A DNA stretch of 64,000 nucleotides from Acrocarpospora pleiomorpha (GTDB taxonomy: Bacteria > Actinomycetota > Actinomycetes > Streptosporangiales > Streptosporangiaceae). The position numbers and the translations under genes were made by a program. The notes under the pieces were generated by a model. The model ran no database searches, was not told where the DNA came from, and was given only the letters and a program-made list of their open reading frames with translations. This document shows, in pieces, positions 9,883 through 18,835 of this stretch. The stretch's first letter is position 1, and each line of letters starts with the position of its first letter. The stretch covers positions 61,384 to 125,383 of the forward strand of contig NZ_BLAF01000015.1 in the NCBI RefSeq assembly GCF_009687885.1, in the 5' to 3' direction.

Positions 9883-12459
9883 CTACTTACACGCTGCGCC
9901 GTTCAGCTTGATCAGGTCCGGAACCGGGTTCGGGCCGGGGGCGTTCTTCGCGACGAAGCCGAACTTGACCGTCTTGCCCGGCTTGATCTGCTTGTTGAGG
10001 GAGATGTTCTTAGCCGTCACGGTCGCGCCGCTCTGGCTGTCGTCCGCGCCGACGGCGGCGAGGATCTTCTGGCCGCCGAGGAAGGACCACGTGAGCGACC
10101 AGCCGTTGATCGTGCTGGAACCGGTGTTCTTGATCGACACCTCGGCGGCGAAGCCCTGCGGCACCGAGCCGAGGATCTTGTAGTCGACGTCGCACTTGCC
10201 GGGCGAGGTGAGCGAGCCGTCGCCCTGGTCGGCGATGAACGCCGAGATCTGGGAGAGCGGCGAGTTCCAGTTGATGGTCAGCTCGTTGGTGGACCAGGAC
10301 TCGATGTCGTCGATGTAGCAGAACTGCGGCTTGCAGCCCTGCAGCTTGGTCTGGGCGACCGGGTCCTGGATGGAGGAGTTCGGGCCGCCGGACAGGGTGC
10401 CGCGGGGCGGGTTGGGCAGGTCGGGGTTGAGCTGGTGGGAGTACCAGCGGCTGTGCTGGTTCTTGGAGGCGACCTCGCCGTAGCCGGTCACGTACGACTG
10501 GTTGAGGGCGTTGCGGCCGAGGATGTAGTCGATGCCCTCCAGGACGCCGTCCAGGTACTTCTTCTGGCCGCTGATGTCGTACGCGGCGGCCATGACCGCC
10601 ATGTTGTTGAGCACCAGGTTGTTGGAACCCCAGTCGAAGACGTTGTCGGCGGGGGCGTAGGGCAGGCCGTACGGGTGGGCCTTCAGGGTGGCCAGGTACT
10701 TGTCGGCGCCGGCCAGGACCGAGGCGCGGACGGCCGCGCGGCCGGGGAGCGCGTTCGGGACGGTGGCCAGGTCGAGGCGGCCGAGCTGGGCGGTGGCGGC
10801 CCAGTCGAAGCCGCGCTCGCGCCAGACGTCGGCGGAGTGCAGCGGGGAGGCCAGGAGGTAGTCCTTGTATTCCTTCTCGCCGGTGCTGATGTAGAGCTCG
10901 GCGGCGGCCCAGTAGAACTCGTCGGTGACGGTGTCGTCGTTGTAGGCGCCGCCGCCGTTGCCGTCGGCGGGGGAGGCCAGGATCGCGGGGTTGGCCTTGG
11001 CGGCCGTCCATGCCTTCTTCGCCGCGGTCAGGTTCTTCGCGGCGAAACTCGCGTCGTACGGGGCGAAGAGGCGGGCGGCCTGGGCGGCGGTGGCGGCCAG
11101 GTTGAGGGTGGCGGCGGTGGAGACCGGGTGCAGTTCGCGCAGCTGCGGGTCCAGGTGCGGCAGGAGCGGCAGGCCGGTCCAGTTCTGGTCGTGGATCTTG
11201 TGGTGGACCATGCCGTCGGGGCGCTGCATCTTCAGCAGGAACTCCTGCTCCCAGCGGGCCTCGTCGAGCACGTCGGGGACGTTGTTGGCGCTCTCCGGGA
11301 TGGTCAGGCCGCCGATGGTCTCGGCGGTGGCGGCGTTCTTGGTGCGTTCGAAGGTGCTCATCACCTGCCAGACGCTGATGCCGCCGTTGACGACGTATTT
11401 GCCGTGGTCGCCGGCGTCGTACCAGCCGCCGGAGACGTTCAGGGAGTAGTCGCAGACGCCCGGCTGGCAAGGGACGTTGGTGTCGCCCTGGTTGGGGGCC
11501 GTGCCGACGTGTCCGGCGGGGCGGCCGTAGCCGGGGCGGAGGGCGTCGTCGATGGCGATGCCGCTGCGCTGGGTGTAGTAGAACTTCAGCGCGTCCAGTT
11601 TGAGCTGATCGTAGGCGGCGGCCGAGATGTCGAACGGGCGGCTGGTCTCGCCGTCGGCGGTCAGGGTGTAGCCGGTGCCGGCTTTGGTGTATGAGCCGAA
11701 GTTGATCGAGTGGACGTTCTGGCCGGAGGAGGCGTCCACGCCGCGTGGGGTGGTCTGGCCGTGGGCGACCACGGTGCCGCCGGAGTTCTTGAGCTGCCAG
11801 GGGAGCGCGGTGGTCGTGGTGGTGACGACGGTGGCGTTCTTGGGGCCCTTGGGGAGGTAGGCGACCTGGTTGACGCGGACGCGGGGGCCGGTGTCGGGGA
11901 CGTACACCTCGGGCTCGGCGCCGCCGGTGAGGGAGACGTTGTCCAGGCAGAAGCGCCACGGGGTGGCGCTGCCGCCGAGTTGGAAGGCGACCTGGCCGGT
12001 GGGGAGGTCGACGGGGGAGGTGAACGTGTAGTTGTAGGTGTTGCCCGAGACGCTCAGTTCTGGGTTGGCGGTCAGGTACGAGGTGAACGGGTCTACCGGG
12101 AGTTGGATGAGGGCGCGGGCGACCCTGGCGGGGGTGGCGGTGGCGAAGAAGGTGTAGGCGTAGGTCTCGCCGGCGACCAGGGGGATGTTGTCGAGGCCGA
12201 TGATCGCGTCCCAGGGGTTGGTGGTGCCGCCGGGGACGTCGGTGCAGAGCTGTCCGTTGGTGATGCCGACCGTGAGGTTGCCGGTGTTCCACCAGGGGGC
12301 GGTGGTGGTGTCGAAGGTGCCGTTGGAGATCTGTTCTGGGCCTTCGGCGTGGGCGGCGGTGGGGGTCAATCCGGCGACGAGGAGAGCCATCGCGGTGAGT
12401 ATGGCGAGGCGTTTCTTCTGGATTCGACGGGTTGGGTTCTTCGCTTCGGCTGGTTTCAA
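9883..12459 (-). CDS. Secreted GH9 endoglucanase with CBM4, Ig-like and CBM2 domains
   Basis: 858 aa from TTG 12459 (GAGG six bases upstream). Upstream ATGs would place the CebR operator inside the gene, so they are rejected. Signal peptide 1-38 (cleavage after TAAHA); CBM4-type module about 39-185; Ig-like CelD_N domain about 192-285; GH9 (alpha/alpha)6 barrel about 290-735 with [13 protein letters not shown] (catalytic-base region), HSRWYSH and the proton-donor region [17 protein letters not shown]-terminal CBM2 about 755-858 (CDVDYKIL to LNGAACK). The enzyme would cut beta-1,4-glucan outside the cell, with two modules holding cellulose. The CebR site 40 bp upstream implies cellobiose induction. 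Confidence 0.93.
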   Translation of the reverse strand: MKPAEAKNPTRRIQKKRLAILTAMALLVAGLTPTAAHAEGPEQISNGTFDTTTAPWWNTGNLTVGITNGQLCTDVPGGTTNPWDAIIGLDNIPLVAGETYAYTFFATATPARVARALIQLPVDPFTSYLTANPELSVSGNTYNYTFTSPVDLPTGQVAFQLGGSATPWRFCLDNVSLTGGAEPEVYVPDTGPRVRVNQVAYLPKGPKNATVVTTTTTALPWQLKNSGGTVVAHGQTTPRGVDASSGQNVHSINFGSYTKAGTGYTLTADGETSRPFDISAAAYDQLKLDALKFYYTQRSGIAIDDALRPGYGRPAGHVGTAPNQGDTNVPCQPGVCDYSLNVSGGWYDAGDHGKYVVNGGISVWQVMSTFERTKNAATAETIGGLTIPESANNVPDVLDEARWEQEFLLKMQRPDGMVHHKIHDQNWTGLPLLPHLDPQLRELHPVSTAATLNLAATAAQAARLFAPYDASFAAKNLTAAKKAWTAAKANPAILASPADGNGGGAYNDDTVTDEFYWAAAELYISTGEKEYKDYLLASPLHSADVWRERGFDWAATAQLGRLDLATVPNALPGRAAVRASVLAGADKYLATLKAHPYGLPYAPADNVFDWGSNNLVLNNMAVMAAAYDISGQKKYLDGVLEGIDYILGRNALNQSYVTGYGEVASKNQHSRWYSHQLNPDLPNPPRGTLSGGPNSSIQDPVAQTKLQGCKPQFCYIDDIESWSTNELTINWNSPLSQISAFIADQGDGSLTSPGKCDVDYKILGSVPQGFAAEVSIKNTGSSTINGWSLTWSFLGGQKILAAVGADDSQSGATVTAKNISLNKQIKPGKTVKFGFVAKNAPGPNPVPDLIKLNGAACK

Positions 12460-12498
12460 GGTGCACCTCGGTTGCGGGGTGTCGTTCCAAGAGGGACG

Positions 12499-12512
12499 TG
12501 GGAGCGCTCCCA
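12499..12512. promoter_or_regulatory. CebR operator (perfect 14-bp palindrome)
   Basis: TGGGAGCGCTCCCA is the exact consensus bound by CebR, the LacI-family cello-oligosaccharide repressor known from Streptomyces and Thermobifida. It stands 40 bp upstream of the TTG start of the GH9 cellulase. The cebR gene itself is not in this window. Confidence 0.88.
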
Positions 12513-12624
12513 TTACTGTGAGTCCATTGATGTTTCCAACACGTTTCCCCTGAGTCAACGAGTCCCGGGCCGCGACCCACCGTGACCGGGCGATATCCCG
12601 TTGGGCGGCGTGAAAGTTTCACGA

Positions 12625-12659
12625 TTGCAAAGAAGTATTTGCAAAGGTATCTTTGCAAT
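12625..12659 (+). promoter_or_regulatory. Promoter and operator of the ArsR-like gene (leaderless)
   Basis: TTGCAA (12625-12630) and TATCTT (12648-12653) are 17 bp apart, and the ATG at 12660 follows the -10 by six bases, so the transcript is probably leaderless. ATTGCAAAG (12624-12632) and CTTTGCAAT (12651-12659) form a perfect inverted repeat, and a third TTGCAAAG lies between them (12639-12646). The repeats cover the promoter from -35 to +1, as expected for autorepression. Confidence 0.6.
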
Positions 12660-13238
12660 ATGGACATGGACGAGGTCTACCACGTCAGCGATCCGCGCAC
12701 CCTGAAAGCCGTCGCTCACCCTCTCCGGGTCCGCCTGCTCGGCGCCCTCCGCACCGACGGCCCCGCCACCGCCACCGAACTGGCCGCCCGGTTGGGCGAG
12801 AGCTCCGGCTCCACCAGCTACCACCTGCGCCAACTCGCCCGCTTCGGCTTCACGGAAGAGGACCCCACCCCTCGAGACCGCCGCGAACGCCGCTGGCGCG
12901 CCCGCCACCGCTACACCTCCTGGAGCAACGCCGAACTCTCCGCGACGCCGGAGGGCCGCGAGGCGGCTGAGTTCATGCGCCACCGCCAGCTGGAGGTCAT
13001 GACCTCTTCCATCGACACGTTTCACCGCGAACACGAAACGTGGAGCCACGCCTGGATCGAGGCGGCCGGCATGTCCGACATCGTGGCGCGCCTCACACCC
13101 GCCTCCGTCATGACTCTGTACGAACGCGTGACGGCGTTGATCGCCGAACTGGAGGAACACGACGAGGCAGCGATCGACGCGGAACAGGTCCATGTGTACA
13201 TAGGCGCTTACCCCCGCCACCTGGAATCGTCCCGGTGA
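12660..13238 (+). CDS. ArsR-like winged-helix transcriptional regulator
   Basis: 192 aa from ATG 12660, the position expected for a leaderless message. The N-terminal ~90 residues form an ArsR-type winged helix (DPRTLKAVAHPLRVRLLGAL; GESSGSTSYHLRQLARFGF). The C-terminal half is helical (WIEAAGMSDIVARL onward) and probably serves dimerisation or ligand sensing. No Cys-rich metal site is visible, so a metal-sensing role is unlikely. It is followed 24 bp later by an MFS exporter. The TTGCAAAG repeats over its own promoter suggest repression of itself and the exporter until a drug-like ligand appears. Confidence 0.85.
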   Translation: MDMDEVYHVSDPRTLKAVAHPLRVRLLGALRTDGPATATELAARLGESSGSTSYHLRQLARFGFTEEDPTPRDRRERRWRARHRYTSWSNAELSATPEGREAAEFMRHRQLEVMTSSIDTFHREHETWSHAWIEAAGMSDIVARLTPASVMTLYERVTALIAELEEHDEAAIDAEQVHVYIGAYPRHLESSR

Positions 13239-13262
13239 TTCGCGTCCGAAGAGGTGATTCAA

Positions 13263-14534
13263 ATGTCCCCCCGTTCGATTCGAAGGCGATTCGTTTTAGT
13301 GGCCTTTCTGGGCTGGTTGCCCGCTGGGCTGATGATGGCTCCGCAGGTGCTGTTGATGACCTCGCGTGGGGTGGAGCTGGCGGAGATCGGAGTGGTGTTC
13401 TCCATTTACGGTCTGACCGTGATGGCGCTGGAACTGCCCACGGGAGGATTGGCCGACGTGATCGGGCGGCGGATGGTCGTCGTGGCGTCGGCGGTGTTCA
13501 CCGTCGCAGGGCTGAGCGTGCTCGCGCTGGCGACGTCCACGGGGATGTTCGTGGTGGCCATGGTGCTCAAGGGCATGGCCAGGGCGCTGTCGAGCGGACC
13601 GGTCGAGGCCTGGTTCGTGGACGCGTTGCACGAGGCGGAAGGGCCGGAGGCGGATCTCAAGCCAGGGCTGGCGGCAGGGTCGGTGGCCGCTTCGGTCGCG
13701 TTGTGCGGTGGCGTACTCGCCGGGGGGTTGCTGCCGCTGGTGGTGCCGGGCGAGTCGCTGACGGTGCCGATCTGGGCGGGGGCCGGCGCGGGAGTCGTCC
13801 TGCTCGTGGTCGTCCTGGTCGTGCTGCGGGAACCCGCGCGGGGACCGAAGGCGTCGCTGGGGACGGTGCTGCACGGCGTTCCCCTGGCCATACGGTCCGG
13901 ATTCGGGGTGGCCATCCGGGATCGCGGGGTCGGGCGGTTGCTACTGGTTTCGGCCGGTCTCGGAGTGATGCTGAACGCGATCGAGATGTTGACGCCGGGA
14001 CGGCTGGCCGTACTGACCGGGGGAGTGGAAACCGGCAGCACCGCCTACGCGCTCGTCGCCGCGGTCGGTTTCGCCGCGAACGCCGCGGGCAGCTCGCTGG
14101 CGCCCTGGTTCGCACGGCGTTTCGCCACCTCGGAACGGGCCGCGATAGCCGGGACGATCGCGACCGCACTGGCCGTAGGCGGCCTCGCGGCCTCGGTCGC
14201 CCTGGCCGGATTAGCAGGCATGATCGGCGCCGGATCCGGATATATCCTCATCTTCGCAGCCCTGGCCCTGAGCGAGGTCATCCGCATGGAGCTCCTCCAT
14301 CGCCGCGTCGTCTCCGGCCTGCGCGCGACCGTACTCTCCGTCAACTCGCTCCTGCTCCAAGCGGGCGGCACCCTCTCCGCCGTCGCCCTCGGCGCCCTCG
14401 CCGCCACCGGCGGCGTCGCCTGGGCCTGGGCGGTCTGCGCCGCCGTCATGCTCCTGCTGGCCCTCCTGTACGTACGCCTTCCCGCCCCCCGAATAGAAGG
14501 ATGTTCTGCCGACGAGGCACAATCGACGGCGTGA
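13263..14534 (+). CDS. MFS transporter (drug-exporter type)
   Basis: 423 aa from ATG 13263 with GAAGAGG eight bases upstream. About twelve hydrophobic segments are present, with the MFS signature loop between TM2 and TM3 (LPTGGLADVIGRRMVVVASA) and VEAWFVDAL in TM5. It is an inner-membrane proton-coupled exporter of unknown substrate. It follows the ArsR-like regulator closely, so regulator plus pump is a self-contained resistance unit. Its stop overlaps the next gene's GTG (GTGA), so the metallo-hydrolase is probably co-translated. Confidence 0.87.
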   Translation: MSPRSIRRRFVLVAFLGWLPAGLMMAPQVLLMTSRGVELAEIGVVFSIYGLTVMALELPTGGLADVIGRRMVVVASAVFTVAGLSVLALATSTGMFVVAMVLKGMARALSSGPVEAWFVDALHEAEGPEADLKPGLAAGSVAASVALCGGVLAGGLLPLVVPGESLTVPIWAGAGAGVVLLVVVLVVLREPARGPKASLGTVLHGVPLAIRSGFGVAIRDRGVGRLLLVSAGLGVMLNAIEMLTPGRLAVLTGGVETGSTAYALVAAVGFAANAAGSSLAPWFARRFATSERAAIAGTIATALAVGGLAASVALAGLAGMIGAGSGYILIFAALALSEVIRMELLHRRVVSGLRATVLSVNSLLLQAGGTLSAVALGALAATGGVAWAWAVCAAVMLLLALLYVRLPAPRIEGCSADEAQSTA

Positions 14535-15592
14535 GCAAATTGGCGAAACCCGCGAACCCCTCCCAACGGGATGCCTGGCTCGACAAACGACTCCCCGACG
14601 TCGAGCAGGTCCGCCCCGGCCTCTGGTCGATCCCCGTGCCGATCCCGATCAACCCCCTCCGCTACGTCCTGGTGTACGCCCTCGAGCATCCCGGCGGCGT
14701 CACCATCATCGACGCCGGCTGGAACACCGACGAGGCGTATGACGCGCTGGCCGCCGGACTGGCCACCGCCGGATACCAGATCACCGACATCAAGGCCGTC
14801 CTGGTCACCCACATCCACCCCGACCACTACGGCCTGGCCGGACGCATCCGCGAGAACACCGGCGCCTGGATCGGCCTCCACCCCGCCGACGCCGCCCTCG
14901 TCCACGACCGCTACGACGAGTCGGCCATCGACGACCTGGTCGCCCGCGAGGGCGCGCTCCTGCGCCGCTGCGGCGTCCCCGACCTCACCGCCCAGGAACT
15001 CGCCGGCGCCTCCATGATGATCAGACACCTGGTCACCATGGCCGTCCCCGACCGCCTGATCGACGACGGCCAGCACCTCGACATCCCCGGCTGGGACCTC
15101 CAGGCCCGCTGGACCCCCGGCCACTCCCCGGGCCACCTCTGCTTCGTGGAACCCACCCGCCGCCTCCTCTTCTCCGGCGACCACGTCCTCTCCAAGATCA
15201 CCCCCATCGTCGCCGTACACCCCCAATCCGCCCCCAACCCCCTCGCCGACTACCTCGACGCCCTCCGGGGCATCGCCAAACTCGACATCGCCGAGGTCCT
15301 CCCCGCCCACGAGTACCGTTTCACCGACCTCGCCGACCGCGTCAACTACGTCGTCGGCCACCACGAGGACCGCCTGGCCGAGGTCGCCACCACCGTCGGC
15401 GAGTCAGACGGCATGACCTGCTGGGAACTGGCCTCCCAACTCACCTGGTCCCGCCCCTGGGACACGATCCCCCCGTTCATGCAGCGCTCGGCCAACAACG
15501 AGACCCTCGCCCACCTGGTCTGGCTCGAACTCGACGGCAAACTCACCCGCACCCCAGGCGAACCCGACCTCTGGCACCGCAACAAGCTTTGA
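14531..15592 (+). CDS. Metallo-beta-lactamase fold hydrolase
   Basis: 353 aa from GTG 14531, overlapping the MFS stop by four bases. Metal ligands THIHPDH (about residues 96-102), a downstream HSPGH and GDH, and a C-terminal H in PAHEY are all present, so the dinuclear zinc site looks complete. The ~350-aa length with a C-terminal winged-helix-like extension (about 270-353) matches LACTB2-like/SDSL-type family members rather than true beta-lactamases. It is cytoplasmic. It may detoxify the compound exported by the neighbouring pump, but this is inferred from the overlap only. Confidence 0.85.
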   Translation: MSKLAKPANPSQRDAWLDKRLPDVEQVRPGLWSIPVPIPINPLRYVLVYALEHPGGVTIIDAGWNTDEAYDALAAGLATAGYQITDIKAVLVTHIHPDHYGLAGRIRENTGAWIGLHPADAALVHDRYDESAIDDLVAREGALLRRCGVPDLTAQELAGASMMIRHLVTMAVPDRLIDDGQHLDIPGWDLQARWTPGHSPGHLCFVEPTRRLLFSGDHVLSKITPIVAVHPQSAPNPLADYLDALRGIAKLDIAEVLPAHEYRFTDLADRVNYVVGHHEDRLAEVATTVGESDGMTCWELASQLTWSRPWDTIPPFMQRSANNETLAHLVWLELDGKLTRTPGEPDLWHRNKL

Positions 15593-15624
15593 CGCGATGA
15601 TTGCATCACCGCATCATCGACTGC

Positions 15625-15990
15625 ATGCTCTTCCCAACGCCCGCCCTCAGCCGTGAAGACGACCAGGTCGTAGCGGATATCGAGGCCATGCGACACGAGC
15701 TGCGGCACCAATTGCGCAGCACGCCGGCCAAATGGACGGAAGGCCTGCAGAAGTTCCTCACCGCTGACGCCGTCGCCGCGTCCAACTCCATCGAAGGATT
15801 TCGCGTGTCCACGGTGGATGTGGAAGATCTCATGGACGGGGAGCGCGACCTCGTGACCTCTGAGGTCCTCACGCCCGTCGGACGCACCCGTGCGCGCATG
15901 TATGTAGCCGGTCCATGCTTCCCGGAACGAGCCCTCGGTGTGGCCCGTATGCCCATGACCCTGACGGACCCATACCGCTCAAGCGCTTGA
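15625..15990 (+). pseudogene. Fic-family protein remnant with the catalytic domain deleted
   Basis: 121 aa from ATG 15625. The first ~75 residues (EAMRHELRHQLRS; ADAVAASNSIEGFRVS) match the N-terminal region of Fic proteins, including the SNSIEG inhibitory-helix-like motif. Then, with no frame change, the sequence jumps to GRTRARMYVAGPCFPE and ends LTDPY, which resembles the winged-helix tail of the same family. The whole Fic core with its HPFRDGNGR motif is missing. It looks like an in-frame internal deletion, so no AMP-transfer activity is expected. The stop codon lies inside a 20-bp palindrome. Confidence 0.6.
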
Positions 15991-15994
15991 GCGG
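15975..15994. repeat. 20-bp perfect palindrome
   Basis: CCGCTCAAGCGCTTGAGCGG reads the same on both strands and includes the TGA of the Fic remnant. With no loop it is more likely a protein-binding site or deletion junction than a terminator. Confidence 0.6.
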
Positions 15995-16064
15995 CTCACG
16001 ATCAAGAATGTGAAGCCGGAGGTTGGGGAGTCTGCCGACATGGCATGAACCGATCTAAATGGCT

Positions 16065-16093
16065 GATATCGACCGATATCGGGTGGTATCGAT
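16065..16093. repeat. Three helically phased TATCG repeats
   Basis: GATATCGA (16065), GATATCGG (16075) and GTATCGAT (16086) recur every 10-11 bp, upstream of the methyltransferase gene. They would lie on one face of the helix and may be an operator. Confidence 0.35.
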
Positions 16094-16203
16094 TGAATGA
16101 CTGATAGGGGGGAGGTTTTAGGAAAATTCCTGTTTGTCGCTATGATCCTGAGTGGCGCCCCGTCAAGCACGCGGCCCCAGGGGATGTGTTGTGGAGGAAC
16201 GCA

Positions 16204-17004
16204 TTGGACGAGGCCAGCGCACCTGTCGAACTCAAGGTTCACATCGCGCATCCAGCCCGCATGTACGACTACTACCTCGGTGGTAAGGACAATTTCGCTG
16301 CCGATCGCCGGGCTGCGGAGGAGTCGTTGCTGGTGGCTCCGGAACTACGGGACATCGCCCGAGAGAACCGGGCGTTCATGCAGCGTGCGGTGCGATTCAT
16401 GGTGGACGCCGGCATCCGCCAGTTCCTCGACATCGGTACGGGCCTGCCCACCCAGCGCAACGTCCACCAAGTCGCGCAGGAAGTCGCCCCTGATGCGCAC
16501 GTCGTCTATGTGGACAACGACCCGATTGTGCTCACGCATGCCAGAGCGCTGCTGGCCGGCCACGGCAAGGGTGAGACGCGGGTCATCACCGCCGACCTGC
16601 GCGATCCCGAAGGGATCCTGTATCGGCCCGAGGTCGAGGGCTTTCTCGACTACACCCAGCCGATAGCGATCATGCTGGTGTCCGTTTTGCAGTTCATTCC
16701 CGATCGGGATCCCGAGGAACTGATAGCCCCGCTGCGAAAGGTCATGGCCCCCGGCAGCTTCCTGGTGATATCCCACCCCACTCAGGACTTCCGCCAGGAG
16801 CAGGTGTTCCAGGTCGCCGACACCTACGTGCGGGCCAAGGCGCCTGCCGTACCCCGGCGAAAGGCGGAGATCGAGGCGTTGTTCGGGGATCTGCGACTCG
16901 TCGAACCAGGGCTCGTCCAAACCCCGCTGTGGCGGCCGGACCGGGAGTTCATCGGTGATCTCAATAAAATCTGGATGTACGGCGGAGTAGCTCAGAAGAA
17001 ATAG
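16204..17004 (+). CDS. SAM-dependent methyltransferase, DUF574 (Methyltransf_19) family
   Basis: 266 aa from TTG 16204, favoured by GGAGG six bases upstream; GTG 16186 is the alternative. The family mark HPARMYDYYLGGKDNFAADR is at about 12-31, and the SAM-binding region has FLDIGTGLPTQRNVH (about 70-84) and VVYVDNDPIVLTHA. The family is greatly expanded in Streptomyces and Streptosporangiaceae, but substrates are unknown. It is cytoplasmic and complete. It stands alone between the Fic remnant and a nitroreductase; the phased TATCG repeats upstream may control it. Confidence 0.88.
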   Translation: MDEASAPVELKVHIAHPARMYDYYLGGKDNFAADRRAAEESLLVAPELRDIARENRAFMQRAVRFMVDAGIRQFLDIGTGLPTQRNVHQVAQEVAPDAHVVYVDNDPIVLTHARALLAGHGKGETRVITADLRDPEGILYRPEVEGFLDYTQPIAIMLVSVLQFIPDRDPEELIAPLRKVMAPGSFLVISHPTQDFRQEQVFQVADTYVRAKAPAVPRRKAEIEALFGDLRLVEPGLVQTPLWRPDREFIGDLNKIWMYGGVAQKK

Positions 17005-17050
17005 CCCGGCGAACTTCCATTTATTCCAGACCTCTCCCCTAAGGTATGCC

Positions 17051-17683
17051 ATGGACGTCATTGAGGCGATGACAGGAACGGGAACGTGCCGCTATTTCCG
17101 CAGCGACCCCGTACCGGAGAAAGTGCTGCTGAGCGCGTTCGACGCCGCTCGCTTCGCACCCCAGGGCGGTAACCGGCAGCCGGTGCGCTGGGTGGTGGTC
17201 ACCGATCCCGACCTGAAACGGCAGCTCAAAGAGTGGTATCTGGTGCCGTGGAAGGCCTACCTTGGCGCGATCACAACCGGTGACATCGCCGTAGGCGCGC
17301 TGCCCAAGGCCGTCACTGACGCCGACTACTTCGCCGAGCACCTCGACGAGGTTCCCGCCATCGTCGTCTGCTGCGCTCAGCTCGATGGACTGCACCCCAC
17401 CGACAACGAGCTCGGACGGCTGAGTGTCGTGGGCGGCGCGTCCATCTACCCCACCGCCCAGAACTTCTGCCTGGCCTTGCGCGCACAGGGCGTCGCCAGC
17501 GCGATCACCACGCTGCTGTGCCACTACGAGCCTCAGGTGAAGGAACTGCTCGGGATCCCCGACGATGTCATCACGGCAGCGCACATCGCGGTCGGATACC
17601 CCGCCACGCACTTCCCCGCCAAGCTGTCCAGGATCCCGGTTGAGGAGATCGCCTTCTCCAACGCGTACGGCGCGCCACTCTGA
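17051..17683 (+). CDS. Nitroreductase family FMN-dependent oxidoreductase
   Basis: 210 aa from ATG 17051; the ribosome site is weak (AAGG). FMN-binding features of the family are visible: TGTCRYFRSDPVP near the start, AARFAPQGGNRQPVRWVVV at about 33-50, and IAVGYPATHFP near the end. These enzymes use NAD(P)H to reduce nitro groups, quinones or enones. The gene is convergent with the following SDR gene with ten bases between stops. The physiological substrate is unknown. Confidence 0.86.
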   Translation: MDVIEAMTGTGTCRYFRSDPVPEKVLLSAFDAARFAPQGGNRQPVRWVVVTDPDLKRQLKEWYLVPWKAYLGAITTGDIAVGALPKAVTDADYFAEHLDEVPAIVVCCAQLDGLHPTDNELGRLSVVGGASIYPTAQNFCLALRAQGVASAITTLLCHYEPQVKELLGIPDDVITAAHIAVGYPATHFPAKLSRIPVEEIAFSNAYGAPL

Positions 17684-17692
17684 CGTGGGACA

Positions 17693-18589
17693 TTAGAGCA
17701 TCGCCTGCATCGAGGCGCTTGCCTGCTGCCCTAGGGTCGTCGGCTGGAGGTACGGCTGTTCGGTCATGATGGTGTCCCAGTTGTCGCGGATGGATTCCAT
17801 CGTGAGGTCGTCCGTGCGCCAGCCGGGGCCCTCGGCGACGAACACGCGGGCGACCCGGCCGCCGCCGACGCTGAAGACCTCGCCGGAGGTTTCGCAGGAT
17901 TCGTGGGCGAGGAACGCGACCAGGGGGCTGATCGCGTCGACGGTGAACTTGGCTTCGAACTCGGCGGGGAGGAGGGCCTCGGTCATGCGGGTCCAGGCGA
18001 TGGGGGCGATCGCGTTGGCCTTGATGTTGGCGCGGGCGCCTTCGATGCCGAGGGTCTTGGTCAGGCCGACCAGGCCCATCTTGGCCGTGGAGTAGTTGGC
18101 CTGGCCGAAGTTGCCGAACAGCCCGGCGGGGGAGGAGGTGTTGACGATCCGGCCGTAGGCCTGCTCCTTCATGTGCGGGAAGGCCGCCCGGCTGACCAGG
18201 AACGACCCGCGCACGTGTACGGCGAGCACGCTGTCGAACTCCTCCACCGACATCTTGCCCAGCGACTTGTCGCGCAGGATCCCGGCGTTGTTGACGACCA
18301 CGTCCAACCGCCCGAACGTGTCGACGGCGGCCCGCACGATCGCCTCCGCGCCTTCGGGGGTGGCCACGTTGTCGGCGTTCGCGACCGCCTTGCCGCCGTT
18401 CTTGGTGATGAGCTCGACGACCTCGGCGGCGGGGCCCGCGGACGCTCCGGAGCCGTCCAGCGCGCCGCCCAGATCGTTGACGACGACCGCGGCCCCGCGT
18501 TCGGCCAGCAGCAGCGCGTGCGCCCGCCCGAGCCCGTGCCCGGAACCGGTGACGACCGCGACTTTCCCGTCGAATCTGAGCTCGGACAT
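17693..18589 (-). CDS. SDR oxidoreductase, (3R)-hydroxyacyl-CoA dehydrogenase / 17beta-HSD4-like
   Basis: 298 aa from ATG 18589, with GGAGGGTGGGCG just upstream. Rossmann motif TGSGHGLGRAHALLLAERGA (about 14-33), VVVNDLGG, NNAG and the catalytic Ser (NTSSPAG), Tyr and Lys (ANYSTAKMG) are all present. The extended NDLGGALDGSG segment and the extra C-terminal ~40 residues are typical of the MFE-2-like dehydrogenases used in beta-oxidation of fatty-acyl or steroid side chains. It probably oxidises a 3-hydroxyacyl-CoA with NAD. A companion hydratase is not nearby. Confidence 0.85.
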   Translation of the reverse strand: MSELRFDGKVAVVTGSGHGLGRAHALLLAERGAAVVVNDLGGALDGSGASAGPAAEVVELITKNGGKAVANADNVATPEGAEAIVRAAVDTFGRLDVVVNNAGILRDKSLGKMSVEEFDSVLAVHVRGSFLVSRAAFPHMKEQAYGRIVNTSSPAGLFGNFGQANYSTAKMGLVGLTKTLGIEGARANIKANAIAPIAWTRMTEALLPAEFEAKFTVDAISPLVAFLAHESCETSGEVFSVGGGRVARVFVAEGPGWRTDDLTMESIRDNWDTIMTEQPYLQPTTLGQQASASMQAML

Positions 18590-18697
18590 TCGCCCACCCT
18601 CCACGAAGAGAACAAGATTCTAGTCAGGGGCACCATATCAAGAGCGCTGGGACCCACAAATGGGTCGTTGCGGATAGTGATCGGACGAGTAAATTCC

Positions 18698-18835
18698 TGC
18701 TATAGTTTCGGCTTCGCCAGGGCGTGGGGCTACCGGCGACACCCCTCCCCAGCATGCCCTCCGCCCGGCTTGGCTCCCCAGCGGCCAAGCCTGTCGCGCC
18801 GGAGGCGCGGCCATAACCCAGTCTGGAGGCTCTGC
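18698..18835 (+). promoter_or_regulatory. Extended -10 promoter and long structured leader of the DapB-like gene
   Basis: TGC-TATAGT (18698-18706) is an extended -10 without a clear -35. A start near 18713 would give a leader of about 120 bases before ATG 18836, unusually long for this region. The leader contains GTGGGG/CCCCTC and GGCTTGG/CCAAGCC pairings. I do not recognise a known riboswitch. Confidence 0.4.

Noticed and set aside
9862..11694. A 610-codon plus-strand frame opposite the GH9 cellulase
   Set aside because: Gly/Val/Ala-rich shadow of the cellulase; no motif and no ribosome site.
12536..12549. A fourth KstR-like box (TCCAACACGTTTCC) before the cellulase
   Set aside because: The last fixed base does not fit the consensus, and the gene is already explained by a CebR site.
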